DNA of 64,000 nucleotides, from contig NZ_JALIQP010000005.1 in assembly GCF_023566055.1 (NCBI RefSeq), positions 179,051 through 243,050 on the forward strand, written 5' to 3'. The notes beneath the pieces were generated by a model that saw only the letters and a list, made by a program, of their open reading frames with translations, was not told the origin of the DNA and did no database searches. How positions within the stretch are numbered: position 1 is the stretch's first letter; the number at the start of each line of letters is the position of its first letter. The position numbers and the translations under genes were made by a program. Origin of the DNA: Halosolutus amylolyticus. Lineage in GTDB: Archaea > Halobacteriota > Halobacteria > Halobacteriales > Natrialbaceae. Positions 25,645-34,811 of this stretch are shown here, in pieces.

Positions 25645-26378
25645 GCGTGTCCCCCCTGTACCCGGACGGTATCGAGATCGCCGCCGATCGCGGTCTCGTA
25701 GACCGCCCACAGCGAGTCGGCGTCGAGTTCGTCTCGCAGTTGCGCGGTCGAGCCCCGCCGTACGATCCGGCCGTCGGAGAGGATCAGCACGCGATCGGCG
25801 ACCCGTTCGACGAGTTCCAGGTCGTGAGAACTCAGCAGGACCGCGATCCCGTCGTCGGCGAGTTCCGCCGCGACGTCGAACACGTGCATGCTCATCCCCG
25901 GATCCAGCCCGCTGCCGGGTTCGTCGAGGACGACGACGGGCGGGTCGCCGATCGTCGCCTGTGCGATGCCGAGGAGACGGGTCATCCCGCCAGAGAGGGC
26001 CTCGACCGGTCGATCGGCCGCGTCGGCGAGTCCGACCCGATCGAGGTGCGTCATCGCGGCGGTTTCGTCGCCCCCCACGAGCGACGCGTAGAATTCGAGC
26101 GTCTCGAGGCACGTGAACCCGGGCCGGAAGGCGGGGTGCTGGGGCAGGTAGCCGATCCGTCGGGCCGTCTCGGGGCCGTGGTACGCGATCTTGCCCGCCG
26201 TCGGCTCGTGGAGGCCGGCGAGCGATCGGATCAGCGTCGTCTTGCCGGAGCCGTTCGGGCCGATCAGGGCCGTCACGGCCCCGCGGCGGAGAGTCGCGGA
26301 GACGTTCTCCAGGACGGAGATCGTCCCGTAGTCGTGGTCGATGTCGGTCGCCTCGAGTATCGGTAGCGTGTCAGTCAT
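25641..26378 (-). CDS. nosF: NosF-type ABC transporter ATPase
   Basis: A 245-residue ATPase. Walker A GPNGSGKTTLIRSLAG, Q-loop YLPQHPAFRPGF, signature LSGGMTRLLGIAQATIG, Walker B VVVLDEPGSGLDP and switch His in LSSHDLELVERVADRVLIL. It energises the NosY permease and, in characterised systems, conformational change of NosD. It overlaps nosY by four bases and nosD by eight bases, so the three genes form one coupled operon. Confidence 0.93.
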   Translation of the reverse strand: MTDTLPILEATDIDHDYGTISVLENVSATLRRGAVTALIGPNGSGKTTLIRSLAGLHEPTAGKIAYHGPETARRIGYLPQHPAFRPGFTCLETLEFYASLVGGDETAAMTHLDRVGLADAADRPVEALSGGMTRLLGIAQATIGDPPVVVLDEPGSGLDPGMSMHVFDVAAELADDGIAVLLSSHDLELVERVADRVLILSDGRIVRRGSTAQLRDELDADSLWAVYETAIGGDLDTVRVQGGHA

Positions 26379-28305
26379 GGATCGTCCGTGTCGTCTCGTA
26401 GCACGTCCAGGCGTGCTCGGCCCACTCGGTGCGCTCGAGCAGGTCCGGGTTGTTCGGTTCGCAGGTCGGTGCCTGGTCGACGATACTGCCGGTTCGCATC
26501 CCGGGAACCGAGCCCTCGAGTCCGGCGAGGGCCCTGAGCGCGGGTGCCCGGACGAGCGTCGGCGTCCCGTCAGTCCGGTGCAAGCGCCGATCGATGGCGT
26601 CGGTGGGGGAGTACGACATGTCGGCCCGGTCCCCGTCGGCGACGGTGGCACTGCCCTGCCAGTAGTTTCCGGCGTCGCCGTCGCTCCAGACCCGGAGCGG
26701 CCCCGACCTCGCGTCGGCGTGTGCGTCGTTCCCGACGAAGTCGTTCCCGACGACGCGGTTCGTCGGGAGCATGGCGGAGACCTCCGCGCCCACGTCGTTG
26801 CCGGCGATCACGTTGTTCTCGTAGATCGACGCGGTCGAGCCGACGAGAAGGCCGAGTTCGGAGTCGGCGACGAGGTTCGATGCGACGTAGGTATCGCTCC
26901 CGCCGACACTGAGGGCGATCGCCGCGTCCCGGACCGTGTTCCCGACGACCGCGTTTCCAACGGGTCCGGTCATGATGTACAGCCCGGCGTTCTCCTGGCC
27001 GCGAAGCTCGTTGTCCGCGATCAGGGCGTCGTTCGTGTGCATCAGGTGGACGCCGATCTGGTTCCCCTCGACCGCGTTCGAGCGAACGACGGCGGTCGGG
27101 GAGCGAAACAGGTAGATACCGTTCCGAGCGCCCATGACCGTCGAGTCCTCGACGACGACCGGCGAGTGGTACAGCAACATGCCGGCGAGCCCGTCGGACG
27201 GGTCCTCGGGCCCGACTACCGTGACGTTCCGGATGACGGCGTCCGTGCTCTCGTACGTGATGATCCCGCTCGCCGGGGTGTCGATGCGGACGTCCTCGAT
27301 CAGGAGTTCCTCGGCGGTGTAGGCCCCGATCCCGGCGTCGGTGCCGGCGTAGTACTTCGTGAAGGTGGCGTCCCAGGCCTCGTCGTCCATCTCGACGGGG
27401 AGTTCCTCGCCGCCTTTCGTCCGGTTTCCGACGCCTTCGATATCGAGCCCCTGGATCGCGGCCCGATCGGTCGTGACGGTGATCACCGTGCCGTTGCCGT
27501 CGCCGCGGATCGTCGCGTTCCTCTCGCCGGCGAGCGTGATCGGGCGATCGATCTCGATCGTCTCCGCGTAGACCCCCTCGGGGACGACGACGGTGGTGTT
27601 CGCCGGCGCCTCGTCGATCGCCCCCTGGACGGTGGCCGCGTCCTCGCCGACGACGACGGACGTGGGTCGCTCCGCGAGCCGTTCGGCCGCGTCGACCCGC
27701 TCGTCCGCCAGGTCGCGCCGATCGTCGACGCGGTCGCGGGCGACGGTCGCGTCGTCGCTCTCGAAGGGGACCTCGAGCAGCGAGTCCCACGCGTGGAGCG
27801 TGCCGCCGTGGGTCTCGGCGAACGCCGCCGCCTCCTCGCGATCGGCGAACGAGACGACGGTGTCCCCGGCGGGCGTTCGTGCATCGCTGTCGACGACGTA
27901 CCACGCCTCCTCGGCCGCGATCCAGCCGGGGGATCGATCGGTGACCGGGTACCCCTCGTCGGTCAGTTCGATCCCGGTTCCGCCGTAGTCGGAGACGTAC
28001 ACCGCCAGCGGGTGGCCGAACCGCTGTTCGTGGTCCGGCCCGCGCTGGTTCTCGACGAACGTTTCGACGCCGTAGTAGCCGACGACGTACTGGTACTGCG
28101 AGTAGAACACCTGTGCGCGGGGGAGTGCGACGTCGTCGCCGAGCGCGTACTCGGCCTCGAGCGTGAGGCCGACCGGCACCGTGTCGTCGAACGCGACGGG
28201 ATCGGGCGTCGTCGACCCGACGTCGACGGCGAACAGCCCGGCACCGGCCAGCACGAGGACGACGAGAAGCCCCAGAAATATCGTAGTACGAGAGCGGACG
28301 GGCAC
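26371..28305 (-). CDS. nosD: NosD-type periplasmic beta-helix protein with NosL-like N-terminal domain
   Basis: A 644-residue protein. An N-terminal signal/anchor (TTIFLGLLVVLVLAGAGLFA) is followed by a ~170-residue NosL-like domain (QVFYSQYQYVVGYYGVETFV, VVSFADREEAAAFAETHGGT). Residues ~215-580 form a right-handed beta-helix of NosD/CASH repeats (for example GARNGIYLFRSPTAVVRSNA, NQIGVHLMHTNDALIADNEL). The C-terminal ~60 residues contain two Cys. The GTG start at 28305 is supported by a TATA-like box 26 bp upstream. It docks copper donors onto client proteins with NosF/NosY; the built-in NosL-like domain suggests a copper chaperone fused to the scaffold. Confidence 0.87.
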   Translation of the reverse strand: MPVRSRTTIFLGLLVVLVLAGAGLFAVDVGSTTPDPVAFDDTVPVGLTLEAEYALGDDVALPRAQVFYSQYQYVVGYYGVETFVENQRGPDHEQRFGHPLAVYVSDYGGTGIELTDEGYPVTDRSPGWIAAEEAWYVVDSDARTPAGDTVVSFADREEAAAFAETHGGTLHAWDSLLEVPFESDDATVARDRVDDRRDLADERVDAAERLAERPTSVVVGEDAATVQGAIDEAPANTTVVVPEGVYAETIEIDRPITLAGERNATIRGDGNGTVITVTTDRAAIQGLDIEGVGNRTKGGEELPVEMDDEAWDATFTKYYAGTDAGIGAYTAEELLIEDVRIDTPASGIITYESTDAVIRNVTVVGPEDPSDGLAGMLLYHSPVVVEDSTVMGARNGIYLFRSPTAVVRSNAVEGNQIGVHLMHTNDALIADNELRGQENAGLYIMTGPVGNAVVGNTVRDAAIALSVGGSDTYVASNLVADSELGLLVGSTASIYENNVIAGNDVGAEVSAMLPTNRVVGNDFVGNDAHADARSGPLRVWSDGDAGNYWQGSATVADGDRADMSYSPTDAIDRRLHRTDGTPTLVRAPALRALAGLEGSVPGMRTGSIVDQAPTCEPNNPDLLERTEWAEHAWTCYETTRTIHD

Positions 28306-28326
28306 GTCCGACGGTTGGTCCCTTCG

Positions 28327-28335
28327 AAAAATATA
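28327..28335 (-). promoter_or_regulatory. TATA box of nosD-nosF-nosY operon
   Basis: TATATTTTT on the minus strand, centred about 26 bp before the GTG at 28305; predicts a leaderless mRNA and supports that start. Confidence 0.6.
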
Positions 28336-28446
28336 CCATCTGGTTCACACCTCGAACGAACCTGTGCCTGCCGCCACACGTCTCGGCGACCTGTATCTGT
28401 CCCACACGTCGCGGGTCTGCGGGATGTGTACAGTTGCCGCGCCGAT

Positions 28447-29928
28447 TCAGGCGCGGTCGTCCGCCAGGTCGATCAGCGCGACGCCGTCCGGGACGCGATC
28501 GAGCACGTCCGCGGGCCACCCCCGGTGAGCGAGCGCGAACTCGCTTTCCGGGTTCGCGTCGACGAGTCGTGCGACCCCATCCGCCGCGGCCGCGAGGGCC
28601 GATCGATCGGTTCGGTCCGGGACCTCGGCGGTGAGCGGGTAGCTCTTCGAGAGCGCCCGCGGGAAGGGGCCGAACGGTGGCTCGACGCGCCACGAGTCGT
28701 CGAACCCGCTCCCGTCGGCCGATCGTCCTTCCGTGAGCAACAGCGAGTCGGGGACGGCCAGTCGATCGAGGCGCTGGTGGTGCCGGAGCACTTCGGGCCG
28801 GCGAGCGCTCTCGTGGGAGGTGTAGAAGAACGAGCCTTTCGAGACGGGGTCGGTGCGCTCTAGCTGGGCCGCGTGATCGAGCAGGGCGCGGTAGCCGTCG
28901 AGCATGGCGGGATGAGCGCGAGCGCGCTGTTCGACGAGTTCGAGGAGGTTCCCCGCGCGGATGGCCTCCTTGATCCGGCGGATCTCCGCGAAGGTGGCGT
29001 GGAGGTTGTGTGCGGCCAGTTCCTCCTCGCGCTCCCGGTCGGGCAGCGCCCGGAGGTCGTCGGGAGAGTGTTCGAGACAGACCGGACAGGAGCACGGGAG
29101 GTACTCCAGGTCGTCGAGATGGCGAGTGCCGCGCACGGTGAGGTAGCGATCGTCGCGGGCGTACAGGGCGTATGCGGCGGAATCGAAGAGGTCACAGCCC
29201 ATCGCGACGGCGAGTGCGAACATCATCGGGTGGCCGGCACCGAAGAGGTGGACCGGCGCATCTGCGCCCAGTCCCCGTTTTGCGCCGGCGACGACGTCGA
29301 CCATGTCGTCGTACCGGTAGTCGTTCATCAGCGGCACGACGGCACCGACGGGGAAGACGTCGAGATCGGTTGCGTCGGCCTCCCGGCCGGCCCGCTCCCG
29401 GAGGTCCGGGTAGGTCGATCCCTGGACGGGAGCGTTGACGAGCATCTCGCCCGTGTCGACGTCTTCCGCGATCTCGAGGCGCTCCTGGGTGGTATCGAGT
29501 TCCCGTTCGGCCTGCTCGCGGGAGACGTCCGGCGGCGTCGGGATGTCGACCGGCGTTCCGATGTCCGAGCCGATCGCGTGCTGGAACTCGAGGATCTCCT
29601 CGGTGGTGACGTCGATCTCGCCGTATTCGGAAAGCTGGAACGAGCCAGAGTCGGTCATGATCGCGCCGGGGAAATCGAGCAGATCGTGCAGGCCGTCCTC
29701 GAGGGCCCGTTCGCGAACGTCGTCGGTGCCGTAGATGATGTAGGAGTTCGTGATGAGGATCTCGGCACCGAACTCCTCGGCGAGTCGGCGGGGGCTGATC
29801 GTGTCCAGATTCGGATTGATCACCGGCAGGAGGGCGGGGGTCTCGACGGTGACGTCGGCACGCGGCACCGTGAGGTCGCCGATTCGGCCGCCTGCGTCCG
29901 TCTCCCGGAGTTCGAAGCACTCGCGCAT
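28447..29928 (-). CDS. tgtA: tRNA-guanine(15) transglycosylase TgtA
   Basis: A 493-residue archaeal TGT that swaps guanine-15 of tRNA for preQ0, the first step to archaeosine. Motifs: [20 protein letters not shown], the catalytic-Asp region [20 protein letters not shown], the substrate loop [20 protein letters not shown] and the zinc site [17 protein letters not shown]. It lacks an obvious PUA domain, as in the haloarchaeal short form. The start [19 protein letters not shown] at 29928 has a TATA-like GACTTACG upstream. arcS lies downstream beyond the nos genes. Confidence 0.94.
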   Translation of the reverse strand: MRECFELRETDAGGRIGDLTVPRADVTVETPALLPVINPNLDTISPRRLAEEFGAEILITNSYIIYGTDDVRERALEDGLHDLLDFPGAIMTDSGSFQLSEYGEIDVTTEEILEFQHAIGSDIGTPVDIPTPPDVSREQAERELDTTQERLEIAEDVDTGEMLVNAPVQGSTYPDLRERAGREADATDLDVFPVGAVVPLMNDYRYDDMVDVVAGAKRGLGADAPVHLFGAGHPMMFALAVAMGCDLFDSAAYALYARDDRYLTVRGTRHLDDLEYLPCSCPVCLEHSPDDLRALPDREREEELAAHNLHATFAEIRRIKEAIRAGNLLELVEQRARAHPAMLDGYRALLDHAAQLERTDPVSKGSFFYTSHESARRPEVLRHHQRLDRLAVPDSLLLTEGRSADGSGFDDSWRVEPPFGPFPRALSKSYPLTAEVPDRTDRSALAAAADGVARLVDANPESEFALAHRGWPADVLDRVPDGVALIDLADDRA

Positions 29929-30232
29929 CGCTCGTCCGTTGGGCCGTCTGACGTAAGTCATGACGGTTTTCGTCCCGGCGATCGGTCGCCCCGGACGTGG
30001 TGCCGGTAACGTCTCGTTCCCCCGCGGCGGGGATAGTCGGGTAGCGGGTGCAAGCACAACGCCCATCGATCGCAACTCGGGGCGGCCGTCGGGGCTCTCC
30101 GGTGCCGTCACGCGATCGACCGCGAGGCCCGGCGATCGGAGACCGTTACACGTGCCAAACCGATCGTTTCGCCGAGACGAGGGTGTAACAGTCACCCCGT
30201 TTTAGCCGGGACACCACCGTAGGCCGGAGCGC
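29929..30232. other. Intergenic region between divergent tgtA and the acidic protein gene
   Basis: 304 bp without a credible gene. The tgtA promoter lies near 29950-29957; TTTTAGCC at 30210-30217 is a weak TATA-like box for the plus-strand gene. No repeats noticed. Confidence 0.4.
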
Positions 30233-31567
30233 ATGGTTTCACGAGCGCAGACGATCGGCGTCGTTTTCGTGGCCCTGATGGTCGCACTCTCGGGGGGTCC
30301 CGCCCTCGCCGGTGCGACGACATCGACCGCGACCGACGACGCCGGAGACGTGAGCGTAACACTCGAGAACGTCCAGGTCGGCACACTGGAACTCGATACC
30401 GTCACCGTCGAGAACGCGACGATCGAAGAATTGGACGTCGAGACTCTCCAGATCGGGAACGAAGCGGAACTCCAGGAGGCACTCAACGAAACGGACGACG
30501 AGCCGGCGGAGAACGGGGCTGACGACGAGAACACGACCGACGACGCGGGCAACGCGACCGGCGAAGACGTGACGATCTCCGACATCGAGATCGAATCGCT
30601 CGAACTCGAGGACGTCTCGATCGAGGACCTCGAACTCGACGGCGAGGAGACGGACGGTACGACCGAAGCGGACGAGGACGACGCTACCGCCGAAGAAAAC
30701 GGTAACGTCAGTGACGACAACGCCACCGCCCAAGAAGACGAGAACGCCACTGCCGAAGCGGACGACAACGCCACCACCCAAGAAGACAACGCCACCGCTG
30801 AAGCGGACGAGAACGCCACCCAAGAGAACGGGGAAGCAGATGGCCAGGACCTGATCGACGAGGACGCCGACGAACTCACCGTCCAGAACCTCACCATCGA
30901 GACGATGGACGCCGAGGAACTGTCCATCGCCGAGTTGACCGTCGAGGAAGACAGTGGCATCCTCGATCGGATCGGCGACTTCTTCGAGGGGATCCTCGGT
31001 GGTGACGACGAGGACGGCGAGCAGGAGGACAACGAGTCCGCCGAAGAAGACGGAAACGAAACGCAGGAACAACAACTCGACGAACTCACGATCGAGCAGT
31101 TCGACGTCGACCAGATCGCGATCGACACGATGACGATCCAGACGCTCGAAGAGGCGGATACCGAAACGGGACAGCAGGACGAGACCGCAAACGCGGACGA
31201 GGACGAGAACGTGACAGCCGAGCAGGAGGGAGCCGACAACGCGACCACGGAGACGGTCTCACAGGCATCCGTCTCGTCGTTCACGATCGGGAACGCGGAC
31301 GCCGAGACGGTGACGCTCGGCGACGCGTCCGAACTGGAAGACCAACTCGCCGATGACGGTGGCGAGACCGCGGACAACGAGACGGACGAAGCCGCGGACA
31401 ACGAAACGGACGAGGCCGCGGACAACGAAACGGACGAGCCAGCGGAGGACGGGGCTGACAACGAGACGGACGAGGAGGCCGCGGATAACAAGACGGACGA
31501 GACTGCAGACAACGAAACTGACGACGAGAGCGGGGACAACGAGTCGAACGAGAGCGCTGGCGGCTAA
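30233..31567 (+). CDS. Secreted, highly acidic repeat protein with many N-glycosylation sequons
   Basis: A 444-residue protein. A Sec-type signal peptide (TIGVVFVALMVALSGGPALA) is followed by four to five short strand-rich repeats of the type LTVQNLTIETMDAEELSIAE, DELTIEQFDVDQIAIDTMTI and VTISDIEIESLELEDVSIED, which look like beta-solenoid turns. They are separated by D/E/N/T-rich linkers with about two dozen N-x-T/S sequons, including a tandem DNETDEAA repeat near residues 380-400. No C-terminal membrane anchor is visible. Probably an exported, glycosylated surface or extracellular protein; no family recognised. Confidence 0.75.
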   Translation: MVSRAQTIGVVFVALMVALSGGPALAGATTSTATDDAGDVSVTLENVQVGTLELDTVTVENATIEELDVETLQIGNEAELQEALNETDDEPAENGADDENTTDDAGNATGEDVTISDIEIESLELEDVSIEDLELDGEETDGTTEADEDDATAEENGNVSDDNATAQEDENATAEADDNATTQEDNATAEADENATQENGEADGQDLIDEDADELTVQNLTIETMDAEELSIAELTVEEDSGILDRIGDFFEGILGGDDEDGEQEDNESAEEDGNETQEQQLDELTIEQFDVDQIAIDTMTIQTLEEADTETGQQDETANADEDENVTAEQEGADNATTETVSQASVSSFTIGNADAETVTLGDASELEDQLADDGGETADNETDEAADNETDEAADNETDEPAEDGADNETDEEAADNKTDETADNETDDESGDNESNESAGG

Positions 31568-31638
31568 CCGGAGGAGAGGACGACGCCAGGACGATCGATC
31601 GGCCCGCGGGACGATCGGCAACCGCTCCCGGCGGAGGC

Positions 31639-32190
31639 TCACCCGTCGCCGAACAGGTGATAGTAGGAGACGCCGAGAACCGCCCGGCCGTCGCGAATCG
31701 TCCCCTTGCGCACCGCCTCGAGCAACTCCTCGAACGGCATCGTCGAGACTCGGATGCTTTCGTTGTGATCCAGTCGCTGCTCGGCGGTCGGGCGACAGCC
31801 GTGCGCGACGAAGAAGTGCAGAACGACGTCGGCGATGCCGTTCGCCGGTTCGACCGTGGTCAGCGGTTCGAGCCGATCGGCTTCGTAACCGGTTTCCTCG
31901 GCGAGTTCGCGGCGGGCGGCGGCCTCGAGGTCGTCGTCGTCGGGTTCGGTGCCGCCGACGGGGAGGCCGTGGCTGACGCGGTCGACGGCCTGTCGCCACT
32001 CCTCGATACAGACGACGTCGCCGTCGGGGGTAAACGGGAGGACGCAGACGCTGGCCGGTTCCGAGAGGTAGTCGAAGTCGGTTTCAGTTCCATCGGGCAG
32101 GCGAACGGACTCGTTAACCACGTCGAACCCCGGACAGGTGTAGGCTACCCGTCGATCGAGCGTCTCCCAGGCGAGCGGATCTCTCGACAT
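31639..32190 (-). CDS. NUDIX hydrolase (ADP-ribose pyrophosphatase type)
   Basis: A 183-residue protein. The Nudix box GLPVGGTEPDDDDLEAAARR continues into ELAEETGYEADRLEPLTTVE (G-x5-E-x7-REx2EExGx family pattern). N-terminal VRLPDGTETDFDYLSEPASV and VVCIEEWRQAVDRVSHGLPV match NudF-like ADP-ribose pyrophosphatases that hydrolyse ADP-ribose to AMP and ribose-5-phosphate. The ATG at 32190 (MSRDPLAWETLDRRVAY) was chosen over a start nine codons upstream. Confidence 0.88.
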   Translation of the reverse strand: MSRDPLAWETLDRRVAYTCPGFDVVNESVRLPDGTETDFDYLSEPASVCVLPFTPDGDVVCIEEWRQAVDRVSHGLPVGGTEPDDDDLEAAARRELAEETGYEADRLEPLTTVEPANGIADVVLHFFVAHGCRPTAEQRLDHNESIRVSTMPFEELLEAVRKGTIRDGRAVLGVSYYHLFGDG

Positions 32191-32368
32191 ACCGGCCGGT
32201 ACGGCGGTCGCGGTCAAAAACGCCGCGTCACGCTCGCCGGCGTCGCAGGTCGTGGCCGGCAGCCGTCGTTCGCGCTCCGCCGTGGTGCGTTTGGGTGAGG
32301 GTGCAGGACCGTACCATCTCTATAACAAAACCACGGATCGGTGAAGGTTCGTTTTCAGAGGGTGATCC

Positions 32369-32644
32369 ATGGATCAGCTAACCGGATTCCAGCGTGACTT
32401 GCTGTACGTCATCGCGGGCAAGGACCGACCGTCAGGCCAGGAGATTCTCGACGACATCAACCACTACATCGACCAGCCGGTCACCCACGGCCGGCTGTAT
32501 CCGAATCTCGACACCCTCGTCGAGAAGGAACTCGTCGAGAAAGGCCAACTCGATCGGCGGACGAACTACTACGCACTGACCCCGAAAGGGCGACGTGAAC
32601 TGCAACGACGCCAGGAGTGGGTCGACCAGTACGTCGACGTCTAG
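32369..32644 (+). CDS. PadR-family transcriptional regulator
   Basis: A 91-residue winged helix: LTGFQRDLLYVIAGKDRPSG, QEILDDINHYIDQPVTHGRL, YPNLDTLVEKELVEKGQLDR and TNYYALTPKGRRELQRRQEW. This is the compact PadR form common in haloarchaea. A TATA-like CTATAACA at 32320-32327 would give a leader of ~20 nt. The target is unknown; PadR proteins often regulate neighbouring or stress genes. Confidence 0.92.
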   Translation: MDQLTGFQRDLLYVIAGKDRPSGQEILDDINHYIDQPVTHGRLYPNLDTLVEKELVEKGQLDRRTNYYALTPKGRRELQRRQEWVDQYVDV

Positions 32645-32708
32645 ACTCCGGCGATCTTTTCTCTCGCGGCTCCGGGGGATCGAATACCGGGGCGGTGGCC
32701 CGCCCGAC

Positions 32709-33437
32709 TCACTGCTCGTCGAACGAGACCCGCGAGAGATCGGCTTCGAGGTCGTCGACGTGGTCGTTGAAGGCGTCGACGAACGCCGGGACGTCGTCCG
32801 CGAGTCGCCGCACGTCCGGTGCCGAGGCCGGTCCGTACTGGGAGAGCAAATAGGTGCCGTCGCTGCCGCCGACCCGCAGGTACGAGGCGACGTCGCCCTC
32901 CCACTTTAGCTCCCAGCGCCGGCCCGACACCGTCGTCGCGTAGGTTCCGTACTCCCCGTCGTAGCGGTGGAGTTCGCACGCCATCGCGTTCGCCACGTCT
33001 CGGATCCGTTCGACGATCCGATCGCGCTCGGCCACCAGTTCCGCCGTCGACGCGATCGGTGGGAACTCGTCGGGCGTCTCCGCGAGCAGGCCGTCGAACG
33101 AGTCGATGTGATCGTTGAACGCGTCGACGAACGCCTCGTAGTCGGCCATCGCGGTCTCCAGTGGGCCGGGTTCCGGCGGCTGTTTGCTCGAGACGACGTA
33201 GGTCTCGGCCCCCGAGTTCGGCTCGAAGCGGAGGTACTGGACGTCGCCCGCCTCGTACTTGAGCGTCCAGGTGCCGCCGTCGGTGTCGAACGTCTCCTGC
33301 CCGTAATCGCCGCCCTGCAGGACGGCCAGTTCGCGCGCCATCTGTCCCGCGTGGGTCCGGACGCGGGCCGCCAGTTCGTCCCGCCGCGTTGCGACGGCGG
33401 CCGCGTCTTCGATCTCCGCGTCGAGTCCGTCGGTCAT
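32709..33437 (-). CDS. Protein with two tandem copies of an unknown ~100-residue domain
   Basis: A 242-residue soluble protein. The halves are homologous: TWTLKYEAGDVQYLRFEPNS ... YEAFVDAFNDHIDSFDGLL matches RWELKWEGDVASYLRVGGSD ... VPAFVDAFNDHVDDLEADL. Each copy has a helix, a strand-rich core with W-x-L-K-[WY] and a helical end. I recognise no family. The start at 33437 (MTDGLDAEIED) was preferred to a much longer upstream extension that is arginine-rich. Confidence 0.7.
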   Translation of the reverse strand: MTDGLDAEIEDAAAVATRRDELAARVRTHAGQMARELAVLQGGDYGQETFDTDGGTWTLKYEAGDVQYLRFEPNSGAETYVVSSKQPPEPGPLETAMADYEAFVDAFNDHIDSFDGLLAETPDEFPPIASTAELVAERDRIVERIRDVANAMACELHRYDGEYGTYATTVSGRRWELKWEGDVASYLRVGGSDGTYLLSQYGPASAPDVRRLADDVPAFVDAFNDHVDDLEADLSRVSFDEQ

Positions 33438-33715
33438 CGGTGGAGGGACGTCCCCGTGACCAGTAACAGTTGTGCCTCGACCGCGCTGACGTGGGGCGAT
33501 CGGCCGACCCCCGAACTGACGCGGTCCGGCCACCGTCGATCGCGGCAGTGGCACCCCCGTTCGGTGTGCGATGCCTGTCGTACGGTCGTCTGACTGACTT
33601 TCAAGCCTCGCCGCGTTGGCATCGATCGTATGGCACAGCACGAACGACTTCGGGGATGCCGGCCGGCACGTCTCGGTACGCGGTCGCGGGCGACGGGACG
33701 GGGCCCGGTCGACAG

Positions 33716-33871
33716 ATGACCGATCCACACCGATTCGGGCGCTTGGTCCACCCCCACGCTCGAACGATCGTCCCGTTCCTCGTCGCGCTGGCGATCACGA
33801 TCGTCGGAGTGGTCGTCTACCTGGGACTCGTGGGCGTCTTCCTCGAAATCCTCCCGGAACTGGTGGGGTAG
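33716..33871 (+). CDS. Single-span small membrane protein (51 aa)
   Basis: MTDPHRFGRLVHPHARTIVP then FLVALAITIVGVVVYLGLVG and VFLEILPELVG: a basic N-terminus and one transmembrane helix. An in-frame ATG at 33656 would add 20 residues of unlikely sequence. No family recognised; expression is not assured. Confidence 0.5.
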   Translation: MTDPHRFGRLVHPHARTIVPFLVALAITIVGVVVYLGLVGVFLEILPELVG

Positions 33872-33988
33872 CCGAGGCGGGCCGACCGGGAGCCGAACCC
33901 GACACGGCGTTCAGCGACCGGTCACACCCACGGCGGCGTGAGTACCACAAAAATTACTACGATCTGGTCCAGACCCGGTTCCCAGTCA

Positions 33989-34315
33989 ATGACCGATCGA
34001 CCCCCGTCGCCGTCGACACCGCCCTCCACCCCATCGATCGCCGCCGAGACCGCCGCCGACGCCGAAACCGACCGCCGAATCGTCGCGACGACCCCGCAAC
34101 TCGTCGACGTGATCGAGTCCGCACTCGACTGTCGCCTCGACGAGCGCGTCGTCGCCGACCTCCTCGTTGAACTCGACCGCCACGACTACGTCGAGTGGGT
34201 GACCGTCACCCAGTCCGGGGCCGTCGCCTGGGATCTCACCGAGACGCCCGAGCGACTCGCCGACGCGATCGCCGCGGCGGTCGCCGATCGGGTCACGGCG
34301 TGGCTCGAGGAGTGA
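33989..34315 (+). CDS. Hypothetical protein, 108 aa
   Basis: A Pro/Ser/Thr-rich N-terminus (MTDRPPSPSTPPSTPSIAAE), then a domain with RIVATTPQLVDVIESALDCR, VVADLLVELDRHDYVEWVTV and WDLTETPERLADAIAAAVAD. The second part could be a small winged-helix-like fold (helix-helix-helix-strand-strand), but this is a guess. It stands alone. Confidence 0.5.
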   Translation: MTDRPPSPSTPPSTPSIAAETAADAETDRRIVATTPQLVDVIESALDCRLDERVVADLLVELDRHDYVEWVTVTQSGAVAWDLTETPERLADAIAAAVADRVTAWLEE

Positions 34316-34811
34316 GGACGCCGCGGGGGATCGCGATCGACGTGCCGATCGGGTCCCTCGCGCGGCCCCGCCGGTTTCGATTCGCTCGCTCGTTGCGGAC
34401 CCGGGACTGACGGGTACCGCAGTCCGGTTCGGTACGACCGTGTCTGTTCGATAACTTCTTTCGATCGGTTTCGCCCGTGATGCACGTCAACCAATAGCGT
34501 GGGATTGAAGAGTAGGGTCAGCGAATCGAAACGTGGGCTGGAGGAACCACCATCACCACCTACCGCTCCGGCCCGACTGCGAACTTGTACAGATACATGT
34601 ATAATGGTTCTGCCTGATTACACGTTACCCGGAAGACCCGGCCCCTACTCAGGGACGTCGTTCGATCGCATGGGCCGGCGCAGATTCGAACTCGCCGAGA
34701 CGTGCTCACTGCGTTGCGCGCGCCTCGTCTGCTCGAATCTTTGCGGCTACATTTCTGCCCGCTCACGAACACGACTCGCTTCGCTCGTCGGTTAAAGTTC
34801 GCGGGCAGAAA
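34316..34811. other. Non-coding region next to tRNA-Pro with integration scar
   Basis: About 500 bp with no gene. It holds a TACATGTATAATGG patch (34597-34610), a 23 bp duplicate of the tRNA-Pro 3' end (34670-34692) and an inverted pair TTTCTGCCCGC (from 34753) / GCGGGCAGAAA (to 34811). Composition is lower in G+C than the flanks. Probably the remnant of an integrated element. Confidence 0.5.
34670..34692 (-). repeat. Duplicated 3' end of tRNA-Pro (putative att site)
   Basis: 23 bp identical to 34811-34833: the T-loop, 3' T-stem and 3' acceptor strand of the tRNA (GTTCGAATCTGCGCCGGCCC core on the minus strand) plus the discriminator base and one flanking base. The rest of a tRNA is missing, so it is not a gene. 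Such duplications arise when tyrosine integrases insert at tRNA 3' ends. Confidence 0.7.

Noticed and set aside
26341..28863. 840 aa plus-strand open frame opposite nosD and the tgtA 3' end
   Set aside because: It is the mirror of real coding frames; composition follows from the antisense of nosD/nosF and crosses a gene boundary.
34499..34511. CGTGGGATTGAAG, matching the 3' end of common haloarchaeal CRISPR repeats
   Set aside because: Only ~13 bases match, there is a single copy and no spacer-repeat periodicity; not a CRISPR array, at most a coincidence or tiny remnant.
34670..34750. Possible second tRNA gene at the tRNA-like fragment
   Set aside because: Only the T-loop and 3' acceptor strand are present; no 5' acceptor, D-arm or anticodon arm.
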